A stretch of 44,614 nucleotides of DNA from Actinomycetota bacterium (GTDB lineage Bacteria > Actinomycetota > Thermoleophilia > Gaiellales > Gaiellaceae), in NCBI GenBank assembly GCA_020029615.1, contig JAIBJO010000022.1, positions 1 through 44,614 on the forward strand. The letters are read 5' to 3'. Of this stretch, positions 1 to 7,289 are shown in pieces; the stretch's first letter is position 1, and each line of letters opens with the position of its first letter. A program made the translations under genes and the position numbers. The notes below the pieces were generated by a model. The model saw only the letters and a program-made list of their open reading frames with translations. It searched no databases and was not told the origin of the DNA.

Positions 1-569
1 TCGATCATCGCCTCCGCGAGGAGCGCGAAGTACGCCGGCCCCGACCCGGAGACCGCGGTGATCGCGTCCATCGATGCTTCCGACACGCGAACCACGCCGC
101 CGAGGTGAGCCAAGGCGTCTTCCGCCAGGTCGAGGTGCTCGTCTCCCGCATGAGCTCCCGCACAGAGGCCGGCGATCCCCTCGTGGACTGTCGACGGCGT
201 GTTCGGCATCGCTCGAACGACCGGCACTCCGGGCGAAAGCCGGCTCTCGATCTTCGCCGTGGGGATCGCTGCGGCCACCGACAGCACCGTCTGTTCGGGG
301 AGGATGAGCCCGCCGATGTCTCCGAGCAGGACGTCGATGTCCTGTGGCTTGACCGCAATCACGACAAGGGCTGCACCTGCCGCCGCATCGTGGTTCGAGA
401 GGGTTGCCGCGACGCCATGACGCTCGCGCAGCTCTGCGATGCGCTCGGCGCGGCGTCCGGTTGCAGCGATCTCCTCGGGGGCGCGCCAGCCCGACGACAG
501 CAGCCCGGCGATGAGAGACTCGCCGATTCGCCCCGCACCGAGGATCGCGATCTTGCGCGCGTCGATCAT
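1..569 (-). CDS. proC: Pyrroline-5-carboxylate reductase, C-terminus cut by window edge
   Basis: Reading leftwards from an ATG at 569, the product begins MIDARKIAILGAG and runs 189 codons to the window edge without a stop. It should reduce 1-pyrroline-5-carboxylate to proline with NAD(P)H in the cytosol. Visible family marks are the N-terminal Rossmann dinucleotide loop GAGRIGES (residues 10-17), the VIAVKP strand, MPNTP in the middle and the SGSGPAY substrate/dimer motif near the cut end. The missing part is the C-terminal helical dimerisation domain, which should lie to the left of the window. The gene is divergent from nothing obvious; the AlkA-like gene to the right is on the same strand and about 60 bases upstream. 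Identification is secure. Confidence 0.93.
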   Translation of the reverse strand, partial: MIDARKIAILGAGRIGESLIAGLLSSGWRAPEEIAATGRRAERIAELRERHGVAATLSNHDAAAGAALVVIAVKPQDIDVLLGDIGGLILPEQTVLSVAAAIPTAKIESRLSPGVPVVRAMPNTPSTVHEGIAGLCAGAHAGDEHLDLAEDALAHLGGVVRVSEASMDAITAVSGSGPAYFALLAEAMI

Positions 570-628
570 CGCACCAGTCTAGGCCGATGCCCATGTGACA
601 CTGTGTCACAAGGCGTCGAGCGGGTGCG

Positions 629-1456
629 CTACGCGGCTGGACGGCGCGACGAGCGGACGAGGCGAGCTCGATCCATGCTCGCCCCAGGGATCAGGCCGCG
701 CTTGAACCCCTGGAGCAGGAACACGCTCGCGAGGCCCTGCCACTCGGCGTACGGATCAAGCAGTTCCTGCGTCTCCTCGGGCTCGGGCCAGCGTCGGCGG
801 AGCGCCGCGAGCAGCTTCACGAGGCCGAGGTCCGCGACGAGCCCTGCGTCGTAGCGACCGAGGCCCTGGAGGGCGATGACTCCGACGGTCCAGGGGCCGA
901 CACCGCGCTCGCGGCGAAGGCGAGCCAGAGCCCTGTCGGTGGATCGCCTCAGGCTCTCGAGATCGATCGTTCGCACGAGCCGAGCCAGGGTCGCCGCGCG
1001 ACTGCCGGCGAGCCCGCAGCGGGCGAGCTCGGCGGGCGAGAGACGGGCGAGCGCCCCGCGGGTCGGGGGATCTTCTCCGCACGATCGGATCACAGTGCGT
1101 TCGATCTCGAGCGCTCGACCGGATTGGACGAGCTGCCCGCTGATCGCTCGCAGCGTCGCGTGCGCGACGGTCGCCTTCCGCCGCGGGCGCAGCCCGCGAA
1201 GCGCGCGCGTCGAAGGGCCGAGCAGCGCGTCGTGCGAGAATCGTCGATGGAACTCGCTCGTGTCGTCGTCGAGCGCGAGCATGAATCGCGCCTCGTCGAC
1301 GGCTTGGTCGCAGGACGCACGCACGAGAATGGACCCATCCGGGATCTGCACCGCCGACGCCCAGCGCCCCTCGGGTAGTCGCGCCTTCCACGCGGGCGAT
1401 CCGGCAGTGAGGTGCAGCGAGTAGATCCCCCTCACCCTGAGGGTCACCTCGACCAT
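629..1456 (-). CDS. AlkA-like DNA-3-methyladenine glycosylase (HhH-GPD)
   Basis: 275 residues from ATG 1456. It is predicted to excise alkylated bases from DNA in base-excision repair. The C-terminal half holds the helix-hairpin-helix (residues about 178-200, with GVGPWT at 185-190) followed by a stretch ending in VADLGL, where Asp209 matches the catalytic aspartate of AlkA-type enzymes. The N-terminal ~90 residues resemble the beta-rich AlkA N domain. There is no C-terminal Cys4 iron-sulfur motif, so Nth/MutY is unlikely. The stop is 60 bases before the proC start, so the two could be co-transcribed. The family is clear; the exact substrate range (AlkA-like or 8-oxoguanine-like) is not. Confidence 0.85.
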   Translation of the reverse strand: MVEVTLRVRGIYSLHLTAGSPAWKARLPEGRWASAVQIPDGSILVRASCDQAVDEARFMLALDDDTSEFHRRFSHDALLGPSTRALRGLRPRRKATVAHATLRAISGQLVQSGRALEIERTVIRSCGEDPPTRGALARLSPAELARCGLAGSRAATLARLVRTIDLESLRRSTDRALARLRRERGVGPWTVGVIALQGLGRYDAGLVADLGLVKLLAALRRRWPEPEETQELLDPYAEWQGLASVFLLQGFKRGLIPGASMDRARLVRSSRRPAA

Positions 1457-1492
1457 CCGGGCAGCCTATCCAGCGCAGCAGAACCGGAAGCC

Positions 1493-1518
1493 TGGGGTCT
1501 GGCTTGAGCCAGACCCCA
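1493..1518. repeat. 12-bp perfect palindrome, dispersed GGCT-AGCCAGACCC repeat family
   Basis: TGGGGTCTGGCT and AGCCAGACCCCA form perfect arms around a 2-base centre, between the AlkA-like gene and the methyltransferase. The right arm recurs almost unchanged in the tandem units at 24172-24228. It can form a strong hairpin in RNA and lies upstream of both flanking divergent genes, so it may be a REP-like element and not a terminator. Confidence 0.6.
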
Positions 1519-1544
1519 AAGCTCTGACCTCATACTTCAGCTCT

Positions 1545-2156
1545 GTGCGGCTCGTCGACGCGGTCTCGTTGCGCTCACGCCGGCGAAAGCTCCGGCTCTT
1601 CCTCGACGAGCTCCAGCCGACCGCTGAGACGTCCGTTCTCGACGTGGGCGCGGACGAGCTCGCGTTCGGCGAGGGGGACGGCTGCGGGACGCTCAACTTC
1701 TTCGAAGAGCACTACCCCTGGCCCGAGAGGATCACGGCTCTGGGCCTTCAGGACGGGAGGGGCTTCAGTGCCCGCTACCCCTCTATCCGCTACGTCCAGG
1801 GCGACGCCTGCGCCTTGCCGTTCGAGGCGGGAGAGTTCGACATCGTCTTCTCCAACGCCGTGATCGAGCACGTCGGCGGTCGTGAGCGCCAACGACTGCT
1901 GGTGTCCGAGGCGCTTCGCGTCGGCCGCCGGGTGTTCATCACCACGCCGAACAGGCGCTTCCCCGTCGAGGTGCACACGCGGCTTCCACTGATCCACTGG
2001 CTCCCGGACCGACTGGCGCACCGCGCCTACCGCGCGGCCGGAAAGAGCTTTGCGACCGAGATCAACCTGCTCTCGAAGAGCTCCTTCGCCGCACGCTTCC
2101 CGGGACGCGTACGGGTCGTCAATCTCGGCCTCACGCTGGTGGCGATCGTCGATTAG
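1545..2156 (+). CDS. SAM-dependent class I methyltransferase
   Basis: 203 residues from GTG 1545. It shows the Methyltransf_11 pattern: SAM-binding motif I VLDVGADE (31-38), an acidic/GD position in YVQGDACALPF (about 83-93) and the EFDIVFSNAVIEHVG segment (97-111) typical of motif II/III. The substrate cannot be read from sequence. The gene overlaps or abuts the O-antigen-ligase-like gene downstream, so a role in modifying a sugar, lipid or polysaccharide is a reasonable inference. The start is not certain: no strong ribosome binding site precedes GTG 1545 and a palindromic repeat ends only 26 bases upstream. Confidence 0.8.
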   Translation: MRLVDAVSLRSRRRKLRLFLDELQPTAETSVLDVGADELAFGEGDGCGTLNFFEEHYPWPERITALGLQDGRGFSARYPSIRYVQGDACALPFEAGEFDIVFSNAVIEHVGGRERQRLLVSEALRVGRRVFITTPNRRFPVEVHTRLPLIHWLPDRLAHRAYRAAGKSFATEINLLSKSSFAARFPGRVRVVNLGLTLVAIVD

Positions 2157-3531
2157 CACGCAGCGCTTCATCGGGATCGCGTTCGCCGTCCTCGTCGTCG
2201 GGCTGACGCTGCACAACGTCGCGATGGCCCAGCTCTGGGATCTCGGCGTGCGCGGGACGATGCTCGATGCGGTCGCCGCCTGGAAGGAAGGGCTGCTGCT
2301 CGTCGCGCTCGTCGTCGTCGCGTGGAAGGTGCGGCGGCTACCTGCGGCCACGGCTGCGGACGTCCTCGCGGGCACCTACGCGATCTTGATCGTCGCCTAC
2401 TGGCTTCTTCCACAAGGGTGGCTCGACGGCGAGGCGACGGCGCGGGGCGAGCTGCTCGCGTTGCGCCACCACCTCTTCCCGGTCGCCGCTTACGCACTGG
2501 GACGACTCGCTTCCGTTGCCTGGACCGAGCGTGCGCGGGCCGGTGGCCTGATCGTGCTGGCAGGGGTCGTGGTCGCCGTCGTGGGTCTCGCCGACCTCGC
2601 ATTCATCTCGTTACAGGCGTGGCGCGACTCGGGAGTGCCGGGTTGGTACCGCGAGCAGCTCGGGCTCGACTACGAGGGCCTGTCCGGCCTACCCGAGAAC
2701 TGGGTCTACAACACGGGCGACGAGGAGAACCCGATCAGGAGGCTCGTCTCGACCTTCCTGTCGCCGCTCGCGAGCGCGTACCTATTCGTCGTCGCACTGA
2801 TCTACGTCGTCAGTCGACCCTTTCGCTGGTACTGGGGGTTGCTCGCGCTGCTCCTGTATACCGCGCTCCTCTACACGCACACCCGCGCCGCGTTCGCTGC
2901 ACTCGCCTTCGGTCTCGTGGTTCTCGCGCTCGCGCGGCGGCGGGTCGCGCCCGCGGTGCTCGCTCTCGCGTCGGTCGTGGTCGGCGCGCTCTTCCTCGTC
3001 GCGTACCCGTCGATCGGTGCGACGACGAGCTACACGCCGGAGGAGCTCGAGTGGCTCCGCCAGAACGCCGAGCGCGATCCCGGAGCGAGCGAGGATCCCT
3101 TCGCCGGCAACGAGGCGTCGACCGAGAGCCACCTGCGCAACCTTCGCGACGGGATTCGCGTCGTGGTCGAGCACCCGCAGGGCTACGGCCTGGGAAATGC
3201 CGGTGTGGTGGCCAAGCGCACAGGCGTCCGGCTCCGGGCCGGCGAGTCGACGTACACGGAGCTCGGAGTGGACGCCGGCGTCGCCGGGCTCATCGCGTTC
3301 GTGCTCTGGAGCGTCGCCCTTCTCGTGGGGCTCTGGCGGAGGGAGGCCTGGCTGGCTGCGGCGTTCGCCGCGGTGTTGCTGCTCGCCCTGCAGACGGACG
3401 TCATCGGCGTCCACTGGCTCGCGTTCACGGTGTGGGCGGCGGCGGGTCTCGCGCTCGGTCTCCCGGCTCGGGTGGTTGCGGACGCTCCAGAGGGCCAGTC
3501 GAGCTCCGCCACCGAGGCGGGTTCGGCCTGA
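2050..3531 (+). CDS. O-antigen ligase / polymerase-like membrane protein
   Basis: A polytopic membrane protein with about ten hydrophobic segments. One large extracytoplasmic loop (around VPGWYREQLGLDYEGLSG to NPIRRLVSTFLSP) and a late loop with SHLRNLRDGI and HPQGYGLGNAG are typical of the Wzy_C/WaaL family that joins or polymerises surface polysaccharide units. The start is unresolved: TTG 2050 has a GGAAAG-like site, but its first ~35 residues read as an Arg/Ser-rich shadow of the methyltransferase. An unusual ATT at 2152 would overlap the methyltransferase stop, and ATG 2224 would lose the first membrane helix. The true protein most likely begins near 2150. With the methyltransferase it may form part of a surface-glycan module. 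Confidence 0.7.
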   Translation: MRPRSTCSRRAPSPHASRDAYGSSISASRWWRSSISTQRFIGIAFAVLVVGLTLHNVAMAQLWDLGVRGTMLDAVAAWKEGLLLVALVVVAWKVRRLPAATAADVLAGTYAILIVAYWLLPQGWLDGEATARGELLALRHHLFPVAAYALGRLASVAWTERARAGGLIVLAGVVVAVVGLADLAFISLQAWRDSGVPGWYREQLGLDYEGLSGLPENWVYNTGDEENPIRRLVSTFLSPLASAYLFVVALIYVVSRPFRWYWGLLALLLYTALLYTHTRAAFAALAFGLVVLALARRRVAPAVLALASVVVGALFLVAYPSIGATTSYTPEELEWLRQNAERDPGASEDPFAGNEASTESHLRNLRDGIRVVVEHPQGYGLGNAGVVAKRTGVRLRAGESTYTELGVDAGVAGLIAFVLWSVALLVGLWRREAWLAAAFAAVLLLALQTDVIGVHWLAFTVWAAAGLALGLPARVVADAPEGQSSSATEAGSA

Positions 3532-3686
3532 GATCGCGATGACCGCTGGCGACGGTTCGCAGAGGTCCAAATGACGGCGGAGAGCGGCTTTGCTGCTAAG
3601 GTTTCGCCGTTAACGAGAGCGAGTCCGGTTCGCGCGCGTGCGCCTTCCTACCCGTTCGAGAGTTTGGTAAGGGAGGTGTTTTTTCT

Positions 3687-4055
3687 ATGGCAAGCGGAAC
3701 CGTGAAGTGGTTCAACGACAGCAAGGGGTATGGCTTCATCACCCCGGACGAAGGCTCGAAGGATCTTTTCGTCCATCACAGCAACATCGTCGGTGACGGC
3801 TACAAGAGCCTCGCCGAGGGTGCGCGCGTCGAGTTCGAGCCGCGCGAGGGTGCGAAGGGCCCCGAGATACATGGGGGGCAGGATGAAGCGCTATCGCATC
3901 CGAGTGTTTCCCGGCGACCGTGTTCGCATCGAGCTCTCCTCGTACGACCTGACCCGCGGCCGCATCGTCTACCGCCTCAGCTGAGCCTAGCCGTCACGAT
4001 GAGCGATCCTTCCAGCTTCCGCAAGGAAGGATTCTGCTCCGGGTCGATCTCGTAG
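3687..4055 (+). CDS. csp: Cold-shock protein with 3' end replaced (csp/infA chimera)
   Basis: Starts at ATG 3687 behind a strong AAGGGAGGTG site. Residues 1-58 are a classic cold-shock OB fold: [15 protein letters not shown] (RNP1), DLFVHHSNI (RNP2) and [12 protein letters not shown] normal protein would finish about ten residues later with the fifth strand (AVNV-like), which is absent. Instead the frame runs into DNA that in the +1 frame encodes the second half of IF-1, giving 64 non-homologous residues to a stop at 4055. Removing one base from the G6 run at 3873-3878 would join both parts into a single 98-residue protein. A terminator hairpin lies at 4108-4133. This could be a real recombinant gene, a pseudogene or an assembly join. 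Confidence 0.8.
   Translation: MASGTVKWFNDSKGYGFITPDEGSKDLFVHHSNIVGDGYKSLAEGARVEFEPREGAKGPEIHGGQDEALSHPSVSRRPCSHRALLVRPDPRPHRLPPQLSLAVTMSDPSSFRKEGFCSGSIS
3868..3984 (+). pseudogene. infA: Translation initiation factor IF-1, C-terminal half only
   Basis: In the frame +1 to the cold-shock gene, residues [17 protein letters not shown] and [15 protein letters not shown] match the conserved C-terminal half of IF-1 (family pattern [28 protein letters not shown]). The N-terminal half of the OB fold is missing. Homology appears to begin at TAC ATG (3868-3873), where IF-1 normally has His-Ile. ATG 3871 could start a 37-residue peptide but has no convincing ribosome binding site. IF-1 is essential, so an intact infA must exist elsewhere in the genome. 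Confidence 0.75.
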
Positions 4056-4107
4056 GGACAGGACCAGCAGGCTCCCGGCAGACGCGACGACCTGGTCGTG
4101 AACGCGA

Positions 4108-4133
4108 GAGAGCCGCCATCGGTGGCGGCTCTC
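4108..4133 (+). terminator. Hairpin terminator after csp/infA
   Basis: GAGAGCCGCC and GGCGGCTCTC form a perfect 10-bp stem with loop ATCGGT, followed by CCTACCTT. It lies between the end of the chimeric cold-shock gene and the convergent small secreted protein gene, so it may serve both. Confidence 0.75.
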
Positions 4134-4168
4134 CCTACCTTCACGAGCTGGTCATTTCCGACCGGCTG

Positions 4169-4378
4169 TTATGCGACGCAACCGTGAGCGATTGCGGTCA
4201 GCCTCGCACCGAGCGCCGGCTTCTCTGCATGGCCGGACTCCCAGGCTGCATTCTTCGCCTGGCCGTACGTCGTGCCGAAGCAGTCCTGGATCGCCTTGCC
4301 GTAGCCGTTTCCTGCTGAGGCTGTGGCGGGCAGCGCGAGGAGCGCGGCCGCACCGATGCCGACGATGAGCTTCCTCAT
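4169..4378 (-). CDS. Small secreted protein of unknown function
   Basis: 69 residues from ATG 4378, preceded by GAGGGAGAACC as ribosome binding site. The N-terminus MRKLIVGIGAAALLALPAT with cleavage after ASA is a clear Sec signal peptide. The mature part is about 47 residues, starts GNGYGKAIQDCFG and ends AHGCVA, and its two cysteines could form a disulfide. I do not recognise the family. It follows the fasciclin gene by 28 bases on the same strand, so both are probably made from the promoter at 4943-4971 and act outside the cell. Confidence 0.7.
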   Translation of the reverse strand: MRKLIVGIGAAALLALPATASAGNGYGKAIQDCFGTTYGQAKNAAWESGHAEKPALGARLTAIAHGCVA

Positions 4379-4406
4379 GGTTCTCCCTCTCTTTCTCCGA
4401 CGTGTG

Positions 4407-4910
4407 CTAGCTGCTCGGGATGAGAACGCTGTTGATGATGTGGATGACACCGTTCGATGCCATCAGGTCGGTCTTCATGACCTGGCTCTTGCCGTTGAGG
4501 AAGACCTTCCCGTTCGACACGCGCACCTTCACTCGCTGACCTGCCAGCGTCCTCACGGACTTGCCGTTGAGCGTCACGACCGTCGCGGCAGGCACCTTGC
4601 CACTGACGACGTGGTACAGCAGGACCTGCTTGAGCAGAGCCGGATCGCTCGCTACCGCGTCCAGCGTCGACTTCGGCAGCTTCTTGAACGCCGCGTTCGT
4701 GGGCGCGAACACGGTGAACGCACCCTTCTTGTCGAGAGTGCTCGCGAGCCCCGCTTTCTTCAGCAGTGAGACCAGGGTGCTGAACTGCGGGGCCGCCGCC
4801 GCCGTCTTCGTGATGCTCTTCGCGGAAGCCGAGGGGGCGGCCGAGACGGGAGCTATTGCGAGTGCCGAGACGACGACGGTCACCGTCAGGGCCAGTAGTG
4901 CCTTACGCAT
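4407..4910 (-). CDS. Secreted fasciclin (FAS1) domain protein
   Basis: 167 residues from ATG 4910 with a strong AAGGAGGATTC site. A Sec signal peptide (residues 1-24, ending APVSA) is followed by one FAS1 domain. FAS1 marks are FTVFAPTNAAFKKLP (about 64-78), LLKQVLLYHVVSGKV (about 92-106) and the end DLMASNGVIHIINSVLIP, which is the H2 box. FAS1 proteins mediate adhesion or matrix contacts outside the cell; the ligand here is unknown. It is the first gene of a two-gene unit with the small secreted protein and diverges from the MMPL transporter. Confidence 0.92.
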   Translation of the reverse strand: MRKALLALTVTVVVSALAIAPVSAAPSASAKSITKTAAAAPQFSTLVSLLKKAGLASTLDKKGAFTVFAPTNAAFKKLPKSTLDAVASDPALLKQVLLYHVVSGKVPAATVVTLNGKSVRTLAGQRVKVRVSNGKVFLNGKSQVMKTDLMASNGVIHIINSVLIPSS

Positions 4911-4942
4911 GAATCCTCCTTGTAGAGAGTCTGATGAGGTTC

Positions 4943-4971
4943 TGTATAGCAATAACGAAGAGTATGTACAA
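4943..4971 (-). promoter_or_regulatory. Sigma-70-type promoter of the fasciclin gene
   Basis: On the minus strand, TTGTAC (4971-4966) and TATACA (4948-4943) are separated by exactly 17 bases. The predicted start of transcription is about 25 bases before ATG 4910. The surrounding AT-rich stretch stands out from the high-GC background. Confidence 0.6.
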
Positions 4972-4990
4972 GAAGTTTGATCGACTGATC

Positions 4991-5016
4991 TGACCAATTT
5001 GCGGCTTTATTGGTCA
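4991..5016. promoter_or_regulatory. Inverted repeat, candidate operator between divergent promoters
   Basis: TGACCAAT and ATTGGTCA form a perfect 8-bp inverted repeat with a 10-base spacer. The right arm overlaps the likely -35 (TTGGTC) of the MMPL promoter, and the left arm is upstream of the fasciclin promoter. Position and symmetry suggest a dimeric repressor (TetR- or MarR-like) acting on both. No such regulator gene is adjacent. Confidence 0.5.
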
Positions 5017-5038
5017 GCAAACGTATAGAGTCTGTATA
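5011..5038 (+). promoter_or_regulatory. Candidate promoter of the MMPL gene
   Basis: TTGGTC (5011-5016), 16 bases, TGTATA (5033-5038). The string CTGTATAG also occurs in the fasciclin -10 region, so the two divergent promoters share their -10 sequence. The short palindrome AGTCTGTATAGACT (5029-5042) spans the -10. Confidence 0.45.
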
Positions 5039-5085
5039 GACTAAGTACCCATGGCCGCCGGCGCAACGTTCACACAGGGGCGCGC

Positions 5086-7194
5086 ATGAAGACCCTGGCT
5101 CGCCTCGTGGCCGGCCGTCGGTCGAAGTTCGCGGCGCTCGGCGTATGGATCGTCGTGGCTGTGGCCCTTGGCCCGCTGGCGGCGAAGTTCGAGAGTGCAC
5201 AGAGGAACGAGCCAGCGAGCTTCCTCCCGGGAGACGCCGAGTCGGTTGTGGTGCTCGAGGCGCGCAAGGGTTTCGCATCCGGTGACGCGACGTCTGCGAT
5301 CGTCGTGTTTCGCGACGCCCGTGGGCTTGGCGCGGGAGGAACGGCCTCGATCGCGCAGGCGGTGGAGCGTCTCGAGGAGGCGAGACTCGAGGGCGTGAGG
5401 GCGCCATCGCCGCCCCGCCTCTCGGAAGACGGGACGACGGCTGTGGTTGCGGTGCCGATCGAGGCTGAAGGAGACCAGGAGGTTCTGATCTCTGCGGTCG
5501 AAGACGTGCGTGGGCTTGTGCGGGAGGCACTGCCGCCTGCGATCGAAGCGAAGGTGACCGGGCCTGCAGGTTATTCAGCGGACGCGAGCAAGGCGTTCGA
5601 GGGCATCAACTCGACGCTTCTCATTGCGACGGCTTCGCTCGTCTTCATTCTCCTGGTGCTCATCTACCGGAGTCCGGTCTTCTGGATCCTTCCCCTCTTC
5701 GCCGTCCTCGTGGCGGAGTCGGTCGTGAGGGGTCTCGGCTACCTCCTCGCCGACGCGGGGGTCGTCATCAACGGGCAGACGGGAGGCATCCTCCTGGTGC
5801 TCGTCTTCGGCGCTGGGACCGACTACGCGCTTCTCATCACAGCGCGCTATCGAGAAGAGCTCATCCGCAACGAAAGGCGCCATATCGCGATGGAGGTCGC
5901 GCTTCGCCGCGCCGGTCCCGCCGTACTTGCGTCTGCCGGAACGGTGGTCGCGGCGCTGCTCTGCCTGTCCGTCGCGTCGGTGAACTCGACCGCTGGGCTC
6001 GGGCCAGTCGGTGCGATGGGCGTAGCGGTTGCGTCGATGGCGATGCTCACGCTGTTGCCTGCGCTCCTGCTCATCGGAGGCCGCCGTGCGTTCTGGCCGT
6101 ACGTGCCCCGGTTCGGATCGGAGGTTCGACTGCGGGAAGGGCTCTGGGGCTCGCTCGGGGCTTGGATCGCCGGGCGCCCACGCCTCGTGTGGGTTGCTAC
6201 GGCTGCTGGTCTCGCCGCGCTGTCCCTCGGTGTCCTCACGCTGGACGACGATCTCACGACCGCGAACGCGTTTCGCGGCTCGGTCGAGTCAGTGGAGGGG
6301 CAGCGCCTGATCGAGCAATCCTTTCCCGCGGGTGCGAGCGCGGCGACCGTCGTCCTCGTAACTGATCGGAGTCAGACGGCAGCCGCGCTCGTATCGGCGC
6401 GCGAAGCCACCGGGGTCGCATTCATCGGCGCGCCCGAGTCCGGGGACGCGGGCGACCGCTTCGAGGTCACGCTCGAGTATGACCCGTTCGGCAAGGAGGG
6501 CTTTGCGGTCATAGAGCCGCTGCGGCAGGCGCTGCGTGCGGGCGCGGGCGACGGGGTTCTCGTCGGCGGCCCAACAGCGGAGGAGGCCGATCTGAGGAAG
6601 GCGGCCAAGCGCGACACGATGGTGCTCGTCCCACTCGTCCTCTCTGTCGTCTTTGCGATCCTCATCGTTCTTCTCCGCGCGCTCGTCGCCCCCGTGATGC
6701 TCATGGCGACCGTCGTGCTGTCGTTCTTCGCCGCGCTCGGAGGCAGTCTCGTCCTCTTCGAGTTGTTCGCCGACTTCCCGGGCGAGGATCCGAGCTACGC
6801 GCTCTTCGCGTTCATCTTCCTGGTCGCCCTCGGAGTCGACTACAACATCTTCCTCATGGCCCGAGTTCGGGAGGAGGCGCTTGGCGCATCGACCCGCGAC
6901 GCGATGTTGGGCGGTCTGGCGGTCACCGGCGGTGTAATCACGTCGGCAGGACTCGTTCTTGCCGGCACGTTCTCGGTGCTCGCGGTGCTACCGCTCGTCG
7001 CGTTGACCCAGATCGGGCTCACGGTCGCATTCGGGATTCTTCTGGACACGTTCGTCGTCCGCTCGATGCTCGTGCCAGCGTTGACCTTCGAGCTCGGCGA
7101 GCGGACGTGGTGGCCGTCCTCGCTTACGCGGAGTCGAGGAGACGTCCAAGTCCAGATCGGGCGGCCCGATGGGCCCGCCCCAGTGGAGCGATGA
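5086..7194 (+). CDS. MMPL/RND-family membrane transporter
   Basis: 702 residues from ATG 5086. It has the MmpL layout: an N-terminal helix, a periplasmic-type domain to about residue 175, five helices, a second external domain (about 385-500), then the last helix group. The proton-relay Asp-Tyr pairs are present in both repeats: GAGTDY (242-247) and ALGVDY (581-586). Such proteins export lipids, glycolipids or drugs using the proton gradient; the substrate cannot be read. It faces the fasciclin/small-protein unit across a shared AT-rich control region, so export to the envelope is a plausible link. The C-terminal tail (about 25 residues) is short, unlike mycobacterial MmpL3. Confidence 0.9.
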   Translation: MKTLARLVAGRRSKFAALGVWIVVAVALGPLAAKFESAQRNEPASFLPGDAESVVVLEARKGFASGDATSAIVVFRDARGLGAGGTASIAQAVERLEEARLEGVRAPSPPRLSEDGTTAVVAVPIEAEGDQEVLISAVEDVRGLVREALPPAIEAKVTGPAGYSADASKAFEGINSTLLIATASLVFILLVLIYRSPVFWILPLFAVLVAESVVRGLGYLLADAGVVINGQTGGILLVLVFGAGTDYALLITARYREELIRNERRHIAMEVALRRAGPAVLASAGTVVAALLCLSVASVNSTAGLGPVGAMGVAVASMAMLTLLPALLLIGGRRAFWPYVPRFGSEVRLREGLWGSLGAWIAGRPRLVWVATAAGLAALSLGVLTLDDDLTTANAFRGSVESVEGQRLIEQSFPAGASAATVVLVTDRSQTAAALVSAREATGVAFIGAPESGDAGDRFEVTLEYDPFGKEGFAVIEPLRQALRAGAGDGVLVGGPTAEEADLRKAAKRDTMVLVPLVLSVVFAILIVLLRALVAPVMLMATVVLSFFAALGGSLVLFELFADFPGEDPSYALFAFIFLVALGVDYNIFLMARVREEALGASTRDAMLGGLAVTGGVITSAGLVLAGTFSVLAVLPLVALTQIGLTVAFGILLDTFVVRSMLVPALTFELGERTWWPSSLTRSRGDVQVQIGRPDGPAPVER

Positions 7195-7289
7195 CCCATC
7201 TGCAGCCAAATTCCGCCTGGTCGCCTATCCCGAGAGCAGTGGAATGATGACGGTGGTGCCCCTCGATCTCGTCTTCTCGGCTCGACGCG

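Noticed and set aside
3532-3686. Cold-shock-type structured 5' leader (thermosensor) before csp
   Set aside because: The 155-base leader is long and ends in a strong ribosome binding site, but no clear cold-box or alternative pairing could be read by eye.
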